Assembly (NCBI RefSeq): GCF_900111745.1
Contig: NZ_FOIJ01000001.1
Coordinates: 434,001 to 498,000, forward strand
Length of the DNA stretch: 64,000 bases
Direction: 5' to 3'
Source of the DNA: Stigmatella erecta
Lineage (GTDB): Bacteria; Myxococcota; Myxococcia; Myxococcales; Myxococcaceae
In this document: piece by piece, positions 37,738 to 45,948 of the stretch
Numbering within the stretch: the first letter of the stretch is position 1
How the letters are laid out: every line of letters starts with the position of its first letter
Notes under the pieces: model-generated
Told to the model about the DNA's origin: nothing
What the model saw: only the letters and a program-made list of their open reading frames with translations
Database searches by the model: none
Made by a program: the position numbers and the translations under genes

Positions 37738-39180
37738 TCAAAGGGTGGAGTGAGGCGAGTACGGCTCGGGCATGCTCCGGGTCCTGCTGCCGAACCGGGT
37801 GCGGATGACCGCCCCGAAGGCCACGAGCACCGCCACGGCCATCACCAGCCAGCCGAGCACCGGAATGGACCCCACCCCCAGCAGCAGGAGCAACCCCAGC
37901 GCCAGCACGGCCGCCTGCGTCTTCCGGCCGCGCAGGAAGGGCAGCCGCATCCCAATCTCGCTCGCCACGGCCGCCAGGCCCAGGGCCGCCGCCAGGGGGA
38001 TGACGAGCCACATCAGCACCAGCACCGGGATGCCCACCAGGGTGATGGCCAGAATCACGGAGATGGGGATGAGGGCCACGGAGCCCAGAAGCCCCGTGAG
38101 GCCGCTGTTGACGGGCTGCGCCTTGATTTCCGCCGCCAGTTCCTTCATGCGCGTGGGGAAGAGCAGCTGTCCCAGGAAGCCCAGTCCGAAGAGCGCCGCG
38201 AACTTGAGGAGGAAGGCCGGGAAGCCCCCCCCCGAGTCGTCCTCCTCCTCGTGGGCCTCGGACCGCTCCGCGTCCGCCTCTTCCGAGCGCTTGAACTCCT
38301 TCTGGAGGCTGTCCTTGACCTCTCCGAGCACCATGCTGCCCAGGGAGGCGCCCTCCATGGACTCGATGTCGCCCTCGACATAGGCGCCCTCCGCCTGGAT
38401 GACCTGCCCGCCGATGGCCGAGGCCTCGCCTTCCACGCGGGCGCCCGGGTGCAGGGTGACGGTGCCCCCGAAGGCATGGACGTCCCCGTCCACCGAGCCG
38501 AAGACGTCCAGGTTTCCGCCGAAGACGACCGCGTCCTTCTCGACGTGGCCCCGCACCACCATGTTGCCGCCGTAAACGACGGCGTTGTCCACGCTCTCGC
38601 CCTCCTTGACTTCGAGGGACTGGCCCCGGGCCACCACGTCCTGGCCGCCGCGGGAGCGGCGCTGGGCCTTGCGCATCTCGTCCCGGATCCGCTTGCGGAT
38701 CTCCCGGGGCGACTGCACCTCGGCCGGCGCCTCGGGGGGCGCGGGCGGGGAGACGGCCGCGACGGGCGGCGCGGGGACCGGCACGGGGGCGCTGGGCGCG
38801 GTGTCCCCGGCGGCCTCCTCCAGCTCCTCGGCCTCCTCGGCGGCGCGCCGCTCCGCGTCCGTCATGGGCCGCAGCGTGTAGATGGAGTTGTCCTGGCGCA
38901 GGCGCAGCGCGTAGGTCCGCGCGATGGTCTTCAGGGCCTGGTCCGCGGTGATGCCCCGGAGGTGGACCTCCACGGCGGTGTCCAGGTTGCCCGTGGCGAC
39001 CACGTTGAGCCCGCCCTGCTCGGCGATCTGCTTGAGCGCGTCGCGGAGCGTGCCGCGGAAGTTCACGTCAATGGGCTTGGAGGCGGGCGCCTGGGCCGCG
39101 GGGGCGGCGTCCGGCGCGGCCAGGGCCAGGGGGGCACCGAGCAGCAGGGAGGGCAGCAACAGGTGGGAAGCGATCTTCAT
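37738..39180 (-). CDS. STN-domain protein with bactofilin-like repeats and membrane C-terminus
   Basis: This 480-residue protein has a signal peptide (1 to ~22), a secretin/TonB short N-terminal (STN) domain (~37-104), a Pro/Ala linker and a basic-acidic helix. Parallel beta repeats of the polymer-forming type follow (~190-272, with VVYGGNMVVRG, VVFGGNLDVFG and HAFGGTVTL), then an acidic stretch and several membrane segments from ~318. It is the third gene of an operon with an ECF sigma factor and its anti-sigma factor, so it is probably a cell-surface output or sensor of that switch. The ATG at 39180 is nine bases after the upstream stop; a GTG three codons earlier is possible. I know of no characterised homologue. 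Confidence 0.78.
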   Translation of the reverse strand: MKIASHLLLPSLLLGAPLALAAPDAAPAAQAPASKPIDVNFRGTLRDALKQIAEQGGLNVVATGNLDTAVEVHLRGITADQALKTIARTYALRLRQDNSIYTLRPMTDAERRAAEEAEELEEAAGDTAPSAPVPVPAPPVAAVSPPAPPEAPAEVQSPREIRKRIRDEMRKAQRRSRGGQDVVARGQSLEVKEGESVDNAVVYGGNMVVRGHVEKDAVVFGGNLDVFGSVDGDVHAFGGTVTLHPGARVEGEASAIGGQVIQAEGAYVEGDIESMEGASLGSMVLGEVKDSLQKEFKRSEEADAERSEAHEEEDDSGGGFPAFLLKFAALFGLGFLGQLLFPTRMKELAAEIKAQPVNSGLTGLLGSVALIPISVILAITLVGIPVLVLMWLVIPLAAALGLAAVASEIGMRLPFLRGRKTQAAVLALGLLLLLGVGSIPVLGWLVMAVAVLVAFGAVIRTRFGSRTRSMPEPYSPHSTL

Positions 39181-39189
39181 GGGGGACAC

Positions 39190-39696
39190 TCACGCTTCGG
39201 TCAGGGAGGGAGGGGGACCCGCGAGCCGCTTGAGCCCGAACAGGCAGACAGAGAGCACCACGAGGAGGATGGCGGTGATGGGGCCCGCCGCGATGTTCCA
39301 AAGCGCGCTTCCACCATTGGCAAGATCCAAGGCGAGCGCCTTTCCATCCGAGACCAGGGAGGCCAGGGCGAGGCCCAGCCGCGACAGGGCCCGGTCATTG
39401 GAGATCAACAGCCCCAGCCCCACCGAGAGCGAGATGGCCAGGATGCTCACCCCCGCCCAGAGCTCACGCCGCAGGGGAGGGGGCTCGGTGGCCACCCGGG
39501 CCATCACGTTGACGACCAGGGAGGGGGGCGGCAGCGGGTCCGCCAGCCGGTAGAGATCCTTCTCGAGCTGGCGGTGCTCCTCCAGCACGGCGCTGCACAG
39601 GGGGCAGGCGGTGGCATGCTCCAGCGAGGGCCCTTCGCCGAGCTCCAGCTCGGTGAACAGCACTTCCAACTCAGGGCACTGGGACGTGGGAGTCAT
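39190..39696 (-). CDS. Zinc-finger anti-sigma factor, membrane-bound
   Basis: This 168-residue protein has the zinc-binding anti-sigma motif HxxxCxxC (His27, Cys31, Cys34), typical of ECF anti-sigma factors. Two membrane segments follow (~80-98 and ~138-157). Its start overlaps the stop of the ECF sigma gene by ATGA. It should hold the sigma factor inactive at the membrane until a signal, perhaps from the next gene product, releases it. The start is at 39696; the longer frame is antisense-like sequence within the sigma gene. Confidence 0.87.
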   Translation of the reverse strand: MTPTSQCPELEVLFTELELGEGPSLEHATACPLCSAVLEEHRQLEKDLYRLADPLPPPSLVVNVMARVATEPPPLRRELWAGVSILAISLSVGLGLLISNDRALSRLGLALASLVSDGKALALDLANGGSALWNIAAGPITAILLVVLSVCLFGLKRLAGPPPSLTEA

Positions 39697-40259
39697 GTGA
39701 GCTCCTCCGTGGGCATCCGCTTGCGCAGCTTCTCCCGCGCCCGGAACAGGCGCGCCATGATGGTACCGGGAGCACAGCCCATAATTTGGGCGATCTCCTT
39801 CGTGGTGCGCTTCTGGACGTAGTAGAGCGCGAGCACCTCCCGGTCCTCCACGGACAGGGTGGCCATCGCTTCCTCGAGCGACCGGCGCTCCTGGCGCGCG
39901 ATGGCCCCTTCTTCCAGGGAGATCTCCCCGCTGGGGAGCACTTCCTTCATGGGCTCCAGCTCCTCGGTGCGCACCTTGGTGCGCCGCCGGAGCAGATCCA
40001 GGCAGAGGTTGCGGGTGATGGCCATCACCCACAGATCGAACGGGCGCGAGTCGTCGTAGCGGTGCAGGTTCTGGTAGGCGCGCAGGAAGGCCTCCTGCGC
40101 CACCTCGGCGGCCTCGGCCTCGCTGTTGAGCAGGCGCAGCGCCAGGCCGTACACGGCGCGCTGGACGCCGCGCACCAGGGCCTCGAAGGCGTTGGGGTCC
40201 CCCCGGCGGGCGGCCTGCACGTCCGCCTTCCAGGGGAGCGTGGGGGCCTCCTCAGCCAT
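39693..40259 (-). CDS. ECF sigma-70 family factor
   Basis: This 188-residue ECF sigma factor has region 2 (FEALVRGVQRAVYGLALRLL...EVAQEAFLRAYQNLHRYD) and region 4 (LSVEDREVLALYYVQKRTTKEIAQIMGCAPGTIMARLFRARE), with a long acidic linker between. It directs RNA polymerase to a small regulon, probably including its own operon. Its anti-sigma gene overlaps it, and the STN-polymer gene follows. The ATG at 40259 was chosen because region 2 begins soon after; an earlier in-frame ATG at 40352 adds 31 residues without homology. Confidence 0.9.
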   Translation of the reverse strand: MAEEAPTLPWKADVQAARRGDPNAFEALVRGVQRAVYGLALRLLNSEAEAAEVAQEAFLRAYQNLHRYDDSRPFDLWVMAITRNLCLDLLRRRTKVRTEELEPMKEVLPSGEISLEEGAIARQERRSLEEAMATLSVEDREVLALYYVQKRTTKEIAQIMGCAPGTIMARLFRAREKLRKRMPTEELT

Positions 40260-40364
40260 CAGGGAACCGATGGCCAGGGGGATGTCGCCGAAGGGAGGGA
40301 GAGCGTAAGCGGTCACACCCTGTTCTACGCGGCCCGGAGAACCCCATTGCACGCCCGCCGCGCA

Positions 40365-41879
40365 CTACTTTTTCTTTTGTGATTTCGGTGCTTTGGCAGC
40401 CGACTCCGCCCGGGCGCGGACCTTGTTGTCCTTCTTGAGCCGCTGCCGCTCGCGGAAACCGGGGGAAGGCTCGGGCGCCGGCTCGGCCGGGCGGGCGGGC
40501 GCCTCCACCACGGGCTCCGCGCGCCGGGGGGCGGGCCGGGCACGCCCGGGGGCCGCGCGCTCGGAGGACGGGCGGGATGGCGGCTCCCGATCGGCGGACG
40601 GGCGGGCCCGCGAGGCGGGGGCCCGGGGGCCGTCCTGGGCCTCTTGCGCCTCGAGCTCGGTGAGCCGGGGGCGCTGGGAGGCGCGGATGTCCGCGGGGCT
40701 GTCCTCGCGCCAGGAGAAGTGGAACAGGCGCTTGACGACGAGGGTGGCGTAGGCGCCCGGGGGCAGGGTGAAGGCGACGTTGCTCTTGATGGAGCCCCGG
40801 TTGAGCTCGTCCCGCTGCGGGCGGCCCAGCACCAGCTTGTGCGGGAAGACGAGCACGGGCCGCTCCTCGCTCTTGAAGAAGAGCAGCCGGGGCGACTCCT
40901 CGATGCGCAGGTCCTTCAGCGCGAGCTTCTCCCGTCCCAGCACCCACTGGACGGCCTCCTCCACCTGGGGATCCTGGAAGGTGGAGTCCGGCCCGAGCAG
41001 CGGGAACGTGGCCTCGCGCAGCTTGCTGAGCACCGCCGGGCTGGCGTCCCGGTGGAACAGCAGCGTGCCGGCCTGGTAGCGCAGGGGAAAGAGGTGCTCG
41101 CGCGGCAGCAGGATCTGGAGGTAGCGCCGCACCCCCTCGTTCCACAGGTAGCTCTGGTAGGTGAACAGCAGCATGGCGCGGTAGTCCGCGTCGATCTGCA
41201 GGAAGGCCCGCACGTAGTCGCCGGGGTAGTCCCGGAGCGAGCGCAGGATGCGGTGGTACTTCTTCGTGCCCTCGAAGGGCACCCGGGCGTCCCACCGGCC
41301 CCAGTTCTGCTTCCAGAACTGCTTCACCTTGGCGTCCTCGGTCCGGTCCAGCTCCGAGGGCTTGGCGAAGTAGTTGCGCAGGGCCGCTTCGAAGTCCCCG
41401 CGGATGAGATCCTTGGCGATGAAGCCCTGGCCGTGCTTGAGCGAGCCGAAGCGCTGGCTGTCGAAGTAGTTCACCACCCCCAGCCGGTTCACCTCCGCGG
41501 CGGCGCCGTTGAGCGGCCCCAGCACGGACTCGTCCAGCGAGCGCACGGTGACGGCGAAGCGGTTGGAGGTGATGTTGGCGGCCGACAGGGGCTTGCCCGC
41601 GCGGCCCAGGTACTTCAGGCGCAGGTTGGGCTCCTGCACGTCCACGTCCGCGCCCTCCACGGCGATGATCTGCTCGGTGCGCCCCTGCTTGTCCTTGAGG
41701 CCGCAGAAGCTGATGGCGCCGGGCTTGAGCCCGAAGGCATCGCGGATGCGGTCCACCGCCTCGAAGGTGGACAGCTTCTGCTTGTCCATCAGGTAGACGC
41801 GGTAGAGACCGCCGGGAACTTCGTCGAAGCGATAGGACTCCTTGACGGAGAAGTCCTCGGGCCTTTGCTTGATTCGCAC
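40365..41879 (-). CDS. truD: tRNA pseudouridine(13) synthase TruD
   Basis: This 504-residue protein has the TruD catalytic motif GLKDKQG with nucleophile Asp63 and the N-terminal pattern RIKQRPEDFSVKE. It converts uridine 13 of tRNA-Glu to pseudouridine. The body ends near residue 400. The last ~100 residues form a Pro/Ala/Arg/Lys-rich disordered tail with a basic C-terminus (KAPKSQKKK) that E. coli TruD lacks, possibly for RNA binding. The gene is convergent with nothing; it is divergent from the cyclase gene at 42091, and an 11-bp inverted repeat lies in between. Confidence 0.93.
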   Translation of the reverse strand: MRIKQRPEDFSVKESYRFDEVPGGLYRVYLMDKQKLSTFEAVDRIRDAFGLKPGAISFCGLKDKQGRTEQIIAVEGADVDVQEPNLRLKYLGRAGKPLSAANITSNRFAVTVRSLDESVLGPLNGAAAEVNRLGVVNYFDSQRFGSLKHGQGFIAKDLIRGDFEAALRNYFAKPSELDRTEDAKVKQFWKQNWGRWDARVPFEGTKKYHRILRSLRDYPGDYVRAFLQIDADYRAMLLFTYQSYLWNEGVRRYLQILLPREHLFPLRYQAGTLLFHRDASPAVLSKLREATFPLLGPDSTFQDPQVEEAVQWVLGREKLALKDLRIEESPRLLFFKSEERPVLVFPHKLVLGRPQRDELNRGSIKSNVAFTLPPGAYATLVVKRLFHFSWREDSPADIRASQRPRLTELEAQEAQDGPRAPASRARPSADREPPSRPSSERAAPGRARPAPRRAEPVVEAPARPAEPAPEPSPGFRERQRLKKDNKVRARAESAAKAPKSQKKK

Positions 41880-41936
41880 CGGGCTCCCTTAGCAGCGCAA
41901 GCGCTCGGAGTGAAAGGGTTCCGTCCCCACCGGCGC

Positions 41937-41970
41937 GCGGGGCCTGGAAACCGGAAATCCCAGGCCCCGC
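41937..41970. repeat. 11-bp perfect inverted repeat in the truD/cyclase divergent region
   Basis: Arms GCGGGGCCTGG (41937-41947) and its complement (41960-41970) enclose a 12-base loop. There is no T run on either side, so a terminator role is unlikely. It may be a 5'-UTR hairpin of one of the divergent genes or an operator. Confidence 0.35.
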
Positions 41971-42090
41971 GGGGGGCCCGGCGGCTGCTCGGCCGTGCAG
42001 GCATCCGCAGGGGAGCCTTTCATGGGGTGCGTCCAGGCGTTCCCCCCGCCCGAGAGGCTCTGGTAAGGTCGCCCCGGTGAGGTCTGCCGA

Positions 42091-43734
42091 GTGACCCAAG
42101 CTTCTCCTTCTCCATCCCCGCCCAAGTCCCTGAAGGGGCCGCGCCTGTCGGGCATGTTCGCCGATGGCTCGCTCGGGGAGTTCCCGCTCGGCGCCAAGAC
42201 GACGCTGGGACGGCACCCGGCCAACACCCTGCGGTTGGTGGACCGGGAAGTCTCCAAGGAGCACGCCGTCATCGAGCAGCACGGCCGGGACTTCATCGTC
42301 CGGGACCTGGACTCCTCCAACGGCACCTTCGTGAACGGCCGCCGCATCAAGGAGATGCGGCTCAAGGACGGGGACGAAATCACCCTGGGGGGCTCCAAGT
42401 TCACCTTCCACGGGGGCGATGCGCCCTCCATCCCTTCTGCGCCCGCGGGCGTCACCGTGGTGGCCAACCCGCGCTCCATCCCCGCCTTCCTGGCGCAGAT
42501 GGACCAGGGGCCGCAGAACTTCCGCCCCGCGGACGAGCTGGGCGACATGGAGGCGCTGCGCCGGGACTACGAGAAGCTGCGCATCGCGCACGAGTTCCAC
42601 CGCCAGGTGAGCCTGGCGGGCACCCAGCAGGAGCTGTTCGATCAGATCATCCGCGTGGCCTTCCAGCTGCTCCCCGCAGACAACGGCGTCATCCTCACCC
42701 CGGGCGCGGACGGGGAGTTCACGGCCGTCACGGTGCACCACCGGCAGGGCAAGGTGATGAACGTGATGGTGTCCGACACGGTGCTGCGCCGGGTGGTGGA
42801 GACGGGCAAGGCGGTGCTCACGGCGGATGCCATCATCGACGAGCGCTTCTCGGCCGCCGAGAGCATCGTCGCCCAGGGCATCCGCTCGGCCATGGCGGTG
42901 CCGCTCACCATCAACGGCACCGTCAAGGCGGTGCTGTTCCTGGACAGCCGCCAGCGCATCAACGCCTTCTCCGAGAACGATCTGGCCATCCTGTCGGGCA
43001 TCGCCGCCCAGGCGGGGATTGCCCTGGAGAACGCGGCGCTGGCCGAGCAGATCCGCACCGAGGCCGTGACCCGCGCCGAGCTCAGCCGCTTCCTGTCCAA
43101 GGCGGTGGCGGACGCGGTGATCAAGGGCGAGACGGAGGACCTGGGCCAGAGCCGGCTCGCCGAGGTGTCGTGCCTGTTCGCCGACATCCGGGGCTTCACC
43201 ACGCTGGCGGAGCATGACTCGCCGCAGGAAATCGTGGAGATGCTCAACGAGTTCTTCACCGCCATGGCCAACGTGGTGTTCCGCCACGAGGGCAACCTGG
43301 ACAAGTTCATCGGCGACTGCGTGATGGCGGTCTGGGGGCCCCCCTTGTCTCATCCGGATGATCCGGCGCGCGCGCTGCAAGCCGCCCTGGAGATGCAGGA
43401 CGCGGTGGATGACCTGAACGAGCAGCGCAAGGCCAAGGGCCGCCAGCCCATCCAGGTGGGCATCGGCGTGAACACCGGCCAGGCCGTCGTGGGCTACATG
43501 GGGAGCCTGGAGCGCCACGAGTTCACCGCCATCGGCGACACCGTCAACACGGCCTCGCGGCTGTGCGGCCTGGCGCGGGGCGGCGAGGTGCTCGCCACCG
43601 AGACGACCGTGCTCAAGGCGGGCCAGGGCTTCCTCGCGGAGTCGCTGCCCGTCGCGCAGGTGAAGGGCAAGGAGAAGGGCGTCCAGACCTTCCGGGTCAC
43701 CGGCTCCGAGCGCACGATCGTCCGCGACACATGA
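42091..43734 (+). CDS. FHA-GAF class III adenylate cyclase
   Basis: This 547-residue protein has an FHA domain (~20-105, with Arg41, Ser55, His58 and Asn77 of the phosphothreonine-binding pocket), a linker, a GAF domain (~170-315) and a class III cyclase domain (~345-525). The two metal Asp residues are Asp365 (CLFADIRGFT) and Asp409 (FIGD), and Lys405 (DKFIGD) marks adenine specificity. It should make cAMP from ATP in response to a phosphothreonine partner and a small ligand. The start is GTG. Its stop overlaps the ATG of the Ser/Thr kinase downstream, so the kinase may phosphorylate the partner bound by the FHA domain. Confidence 0.92.
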   Translation: MTQASPSPSPPKSLKGPRLSGMFADGSLGEFPLGAKTTLGRHPANTLRLVDREVSKEHAVIEQHGRDFIVRDLDSSNGTFVNGRRIKEMRLKDGDEITLGGSKFTFHGGDAPSIPSAPAGVTVVANPRSIPAFLAQMDQGPQNFRPADELGDMEALRRDYEKLRIAHEFHRQVSLAGTQQELFDQIIRVAFQLLPADNGVILTPGADGEFTAVTVHHRQGKVMNVMVSDTVLRRVVETGKAVLTADAIIDERFSAAESIVAQGIRSAMAVPLTINGTVKAVLFLDSRQRINAFSENDLAILSGIAAQAGIALENAALAEQIRTEAVTRAELSRFLSKAVADAVIKGETEDLGQSRLAEVSCLFADIRGFTTLAEHDSPQEIVEMLNEFFTAMANVVFRHEGNLDKFIGDCVMAVWGPPLSHPDDPARALQAALEMQDAVDDLNEQRKAKGRQPIQVGIGVNTGQAVVGYMGSLERHEFTAIGDTVNTASRLCGLARGGEVLATETTVLKAGQGFLAESLPVAQVKGKEKGVQTFRVTGSERTIVRDT

Positions 43735-45800
43735 TTGCCCAGCCCTGTCCCAACTGTGGCCGCACGCATGACGTCGGCGTGTACGTGACGGGCCAGCGCA
43801 TGCTGTGCCAGTGCGGCATCCGCTTCGACGTGCGCCGGGGGGACGTGGCCGCCGCGGCCCTGCCGTACGAGTCCCGGACAGGGGACACCACCGTGGGGCC
43901 ACCCCAGCGCGGCGTGGCCTCCCAGGCCCAGCCGGTGGGCGCGGACATGGTGGGGGCCACGGTGCTGCGCGGCTCCCAGCCGGACTCCGGGCGCGGCGAG
44001 GCCCCGGCCCCGCTGCCTCCGGGCGGCCCCCCCGCCGAGCACCCGGTGGAGCTGCCGGGCTTCGAGCTGCTGCGAGTGATTGGCCGGGGGGGCATGGGCG
44101 AGGTGTGGCTCGCGCGGCAGCAGTCGCTCAAGCGCACGGTGGCGGTGAAGCTCCTGCCGCCCCGGCTCGCCAAGGACGCGGAGTTCGTCTCCCGGTTCGA
44201 GAAGGAGGCCACGGCGCTCGCGGCCCTCAGCCACCCGAACATCATCCAGATCTTCGACCGGGGCGTGGCCGGCGAGCACTACTACTTCGTGATGGAGTAC
44301 GTGGAGGGCCGCTCCCTGCGCGATGCGCTGGGGCTGAGCCGGCTGCCCTTCCAGCAGAGCCTGCGCATCATCCGCCAGGTGGCGAGCGCCATCGAGTACG
44401 CGCACGACCAGGGCATCATCCACCGCGACCTGAAGCCCGAGAACATCCTCCTGGATGCGCGCGGGCACGTGAAGGTGGCGGACTTTGGCCTCGCGGGCAT
44501 CCGGCGCCCCGGCTCCGAGCAGCACCTCACGGCGACCTCGGTGGCCATGGGGACGCTCAACTACATGTCCCCCGAGCAGCGCCGGGACGCGAAGAACGTG
44601 GACCGGCGCGCGGACCTGTTCTCGCTGGGGGTGATGTTCTACGAGCTGCTCACCGGCGAGGTGCCCGTGGGGCGCTTCCGGCTGCCCTCCGAGCGGATCG
44701 AGGGGATGGACCCGCGCGTGGACGCGGTGGTGGAGCGGCTGCTGGAGAACGAGCCCGACGCGCGCTACGCCACCGCCGGCGAGGTGTGCGCCGAGCTGGA
44801 TCCGCTGATCGACTCCTCCTCGGGCGCCACGCCCCTTCCGGGCAGCACGCCCGTGCCGTTCCGGTCCTCGCGCACCACGCGTCCCACCCGTGGGAGCTCC
44901 TTGTCGCAGCGGCTCGACGCGGGCTGGGCCAAGGTGAGCAAGGGCGTGTCCGGGGTGGGCAGCCTCATGCTCCTGGGCTACGCGGTGCTCGCCTTCGTCG
45001 GGCCGGTAGACCTGCCGGGCGGTCTCAGCATCGGCATCACGGGCTTCCAGTGGCCGCAGGACTCGAAGCCGTGGCCCGCCAACACCGACGACGAGCTGTT
45101 CGTCTCCTCCAAGCTGGAGCTGCTGGATCAGCCCGGAAGCCTGTCGCGCCTGACGATGGACTTCGTGCCGGGCCAGGAGGAGCTGAACGCCTGGTCGGGC
45201 CAGTGGAAGCTGAAGGACGGGAAGCTGGAGGTGCTCCAGGGTGGCAGCGACATGGGGACCAGCGACCGCTTCCGGCCCCGCACGTACGTGGCGCACCGCT
45301 ACTTCTCCAGCAACGACTTCTCGGCCGAAGTCGACATGTCGGTGATGCCGCTGGGCCCCGAGTACCCGGACGAGCCCGATGCGCAGCACTTCGGCGAGCT
45401 GACGTTCCGCATCAAGGATCTCCAGGTGTCCGCGTTCGCCATCCCCGGGGTGGGCATGCGCCTGTCCTGGCGCTACCTGCTGGAGGACGGCCAGGAGATC
45501 GTCGGCAACAGCGCGCAGGACCTGGAGAACCTCACGGCCGACGAGATGCCCGTGCCCGCCCTGGGCTCGTTCCGTGTGCGCCTGACGATGAAGCGGCGCA
45601 AGAGCGGGGTGATGGTGGAGGCCTTCGTCAACAACCGGCGCTTCGCCTACAAGATGCTGCCGGGGATGGAAGACCGGCTGGGCAAGGTGGCCCTGGGCTG
45701 CCGCAACCTGGCCTGTACCTTCGACAAGCTCTCCGTGCAGGGGCTCCTGGTGGAACGGCCGAGGAACCGGCCCCAGGAAGTGGTTGGCGCCCAGGAGTGA
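43731..45800 (+). CDS. Membrane-spanning Ser/Thr protein kinase with zinc-ribbon N-terminus
   Basis: This 689-residue protein begins with a zinc-ribbon-like segment (CPNCGRTH...CQCG, residues 6-29), then a Pro-rich linker. A Pkn-type kinase domain (~108-365) has Asp233 of HRDLKPEN and Asp251 of DFG. One membrane segment (~410-428) and a C-terminal extracytoplasmic domain (~450-680) of jellyroll/DUF1080-like beta character follow. It couples an external signal, perhaps glycan-like, to cytoplasmic phosphorylation. The ATG overlaps the cyclase stop (ATGA), so it is co-expressed with the FHA protein, a likely substrate or reader. The Zn-ribbon N-terminus is unusual for kinases outside myxobacteria. 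Confidence 0.9.
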   Translation: MIAQPCPNCGRTHDVGVYVTGQRMLCQCGIRFDVRRGDVAAAALPYESRTGDTTVGPPQRGVASQAQPVGADMVGATVLRGSQPDSGRGEAPAPLPPGGPPAEHPVELPGFELLRVIGRGGMGEVWLARQQSLKRTVAVKLLPPRLAKDAEFVSRFEKEATALAALSHPNIIQIFDRGVAGEHYYFVMEYVEGRSLRDALGLSRLPFQQSLRIIRQVASAIEYAHDQGIIHRDLKPENILLDARGHVKVADFGLAGIRRPGSEQHLTATSVAMGTLNYMSPEQRRDAKNVDRRADLFSLGVMFYELLTGEVPVGRFRLPSERIEGMDPRVDAVVERLLENEPDARYATAGEVCAELDPLIDSSSGATPLPGSTPVPFRSSRTTRPTRGSSLSQRLDAGWAKVSKGVSGVGSLMLLGYAVLAFVGPVDLPGGLSIGITGFQWPQDSKPWPANTDDELFVSSKLELLDQPGSLSRLTMDFVPGQEELNAWSGQWKLKDGKLEVLQGGSDMGTSDRFRPRTYVAHRYFSSNDFSAEVDMSVMPLGPEYPDEPDAQHFGELTFRIKDLQVSAFAIPGVGMRLSWRYLLEDGQEIVGNSAQDLENLTADEMPVPALGSFRVRLTMKRRKSGVMVEAFVNNRRFAYKMLPGMEDRLGKVALGCRNLACTFDKLSVQGLLVERPRNRPQEVVGAQE

Positions 45801-45948
45801 ACGGCCGTCCGCTCCTGAACGGTCCACTCCTCGACGCACGCCTGCCGGCCGCTTCGCGCAAGCCCTTGCATGCCCATTGCAGCATCCCCACCCTCGTGGT
45901 GCTCGACGTGAGCCTGGGGCCCACGTTCCATCAGCGGCGGGGGAAGGG

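Noticed and set aside
40252-43902. A 1216-codon minus-strand frame spanning truD and the cyclase
   Set aside because: TruD is in another frame of the same strand and the cyclase is on the plus strand; low-complexity composition indicates a GC-bias artefact.
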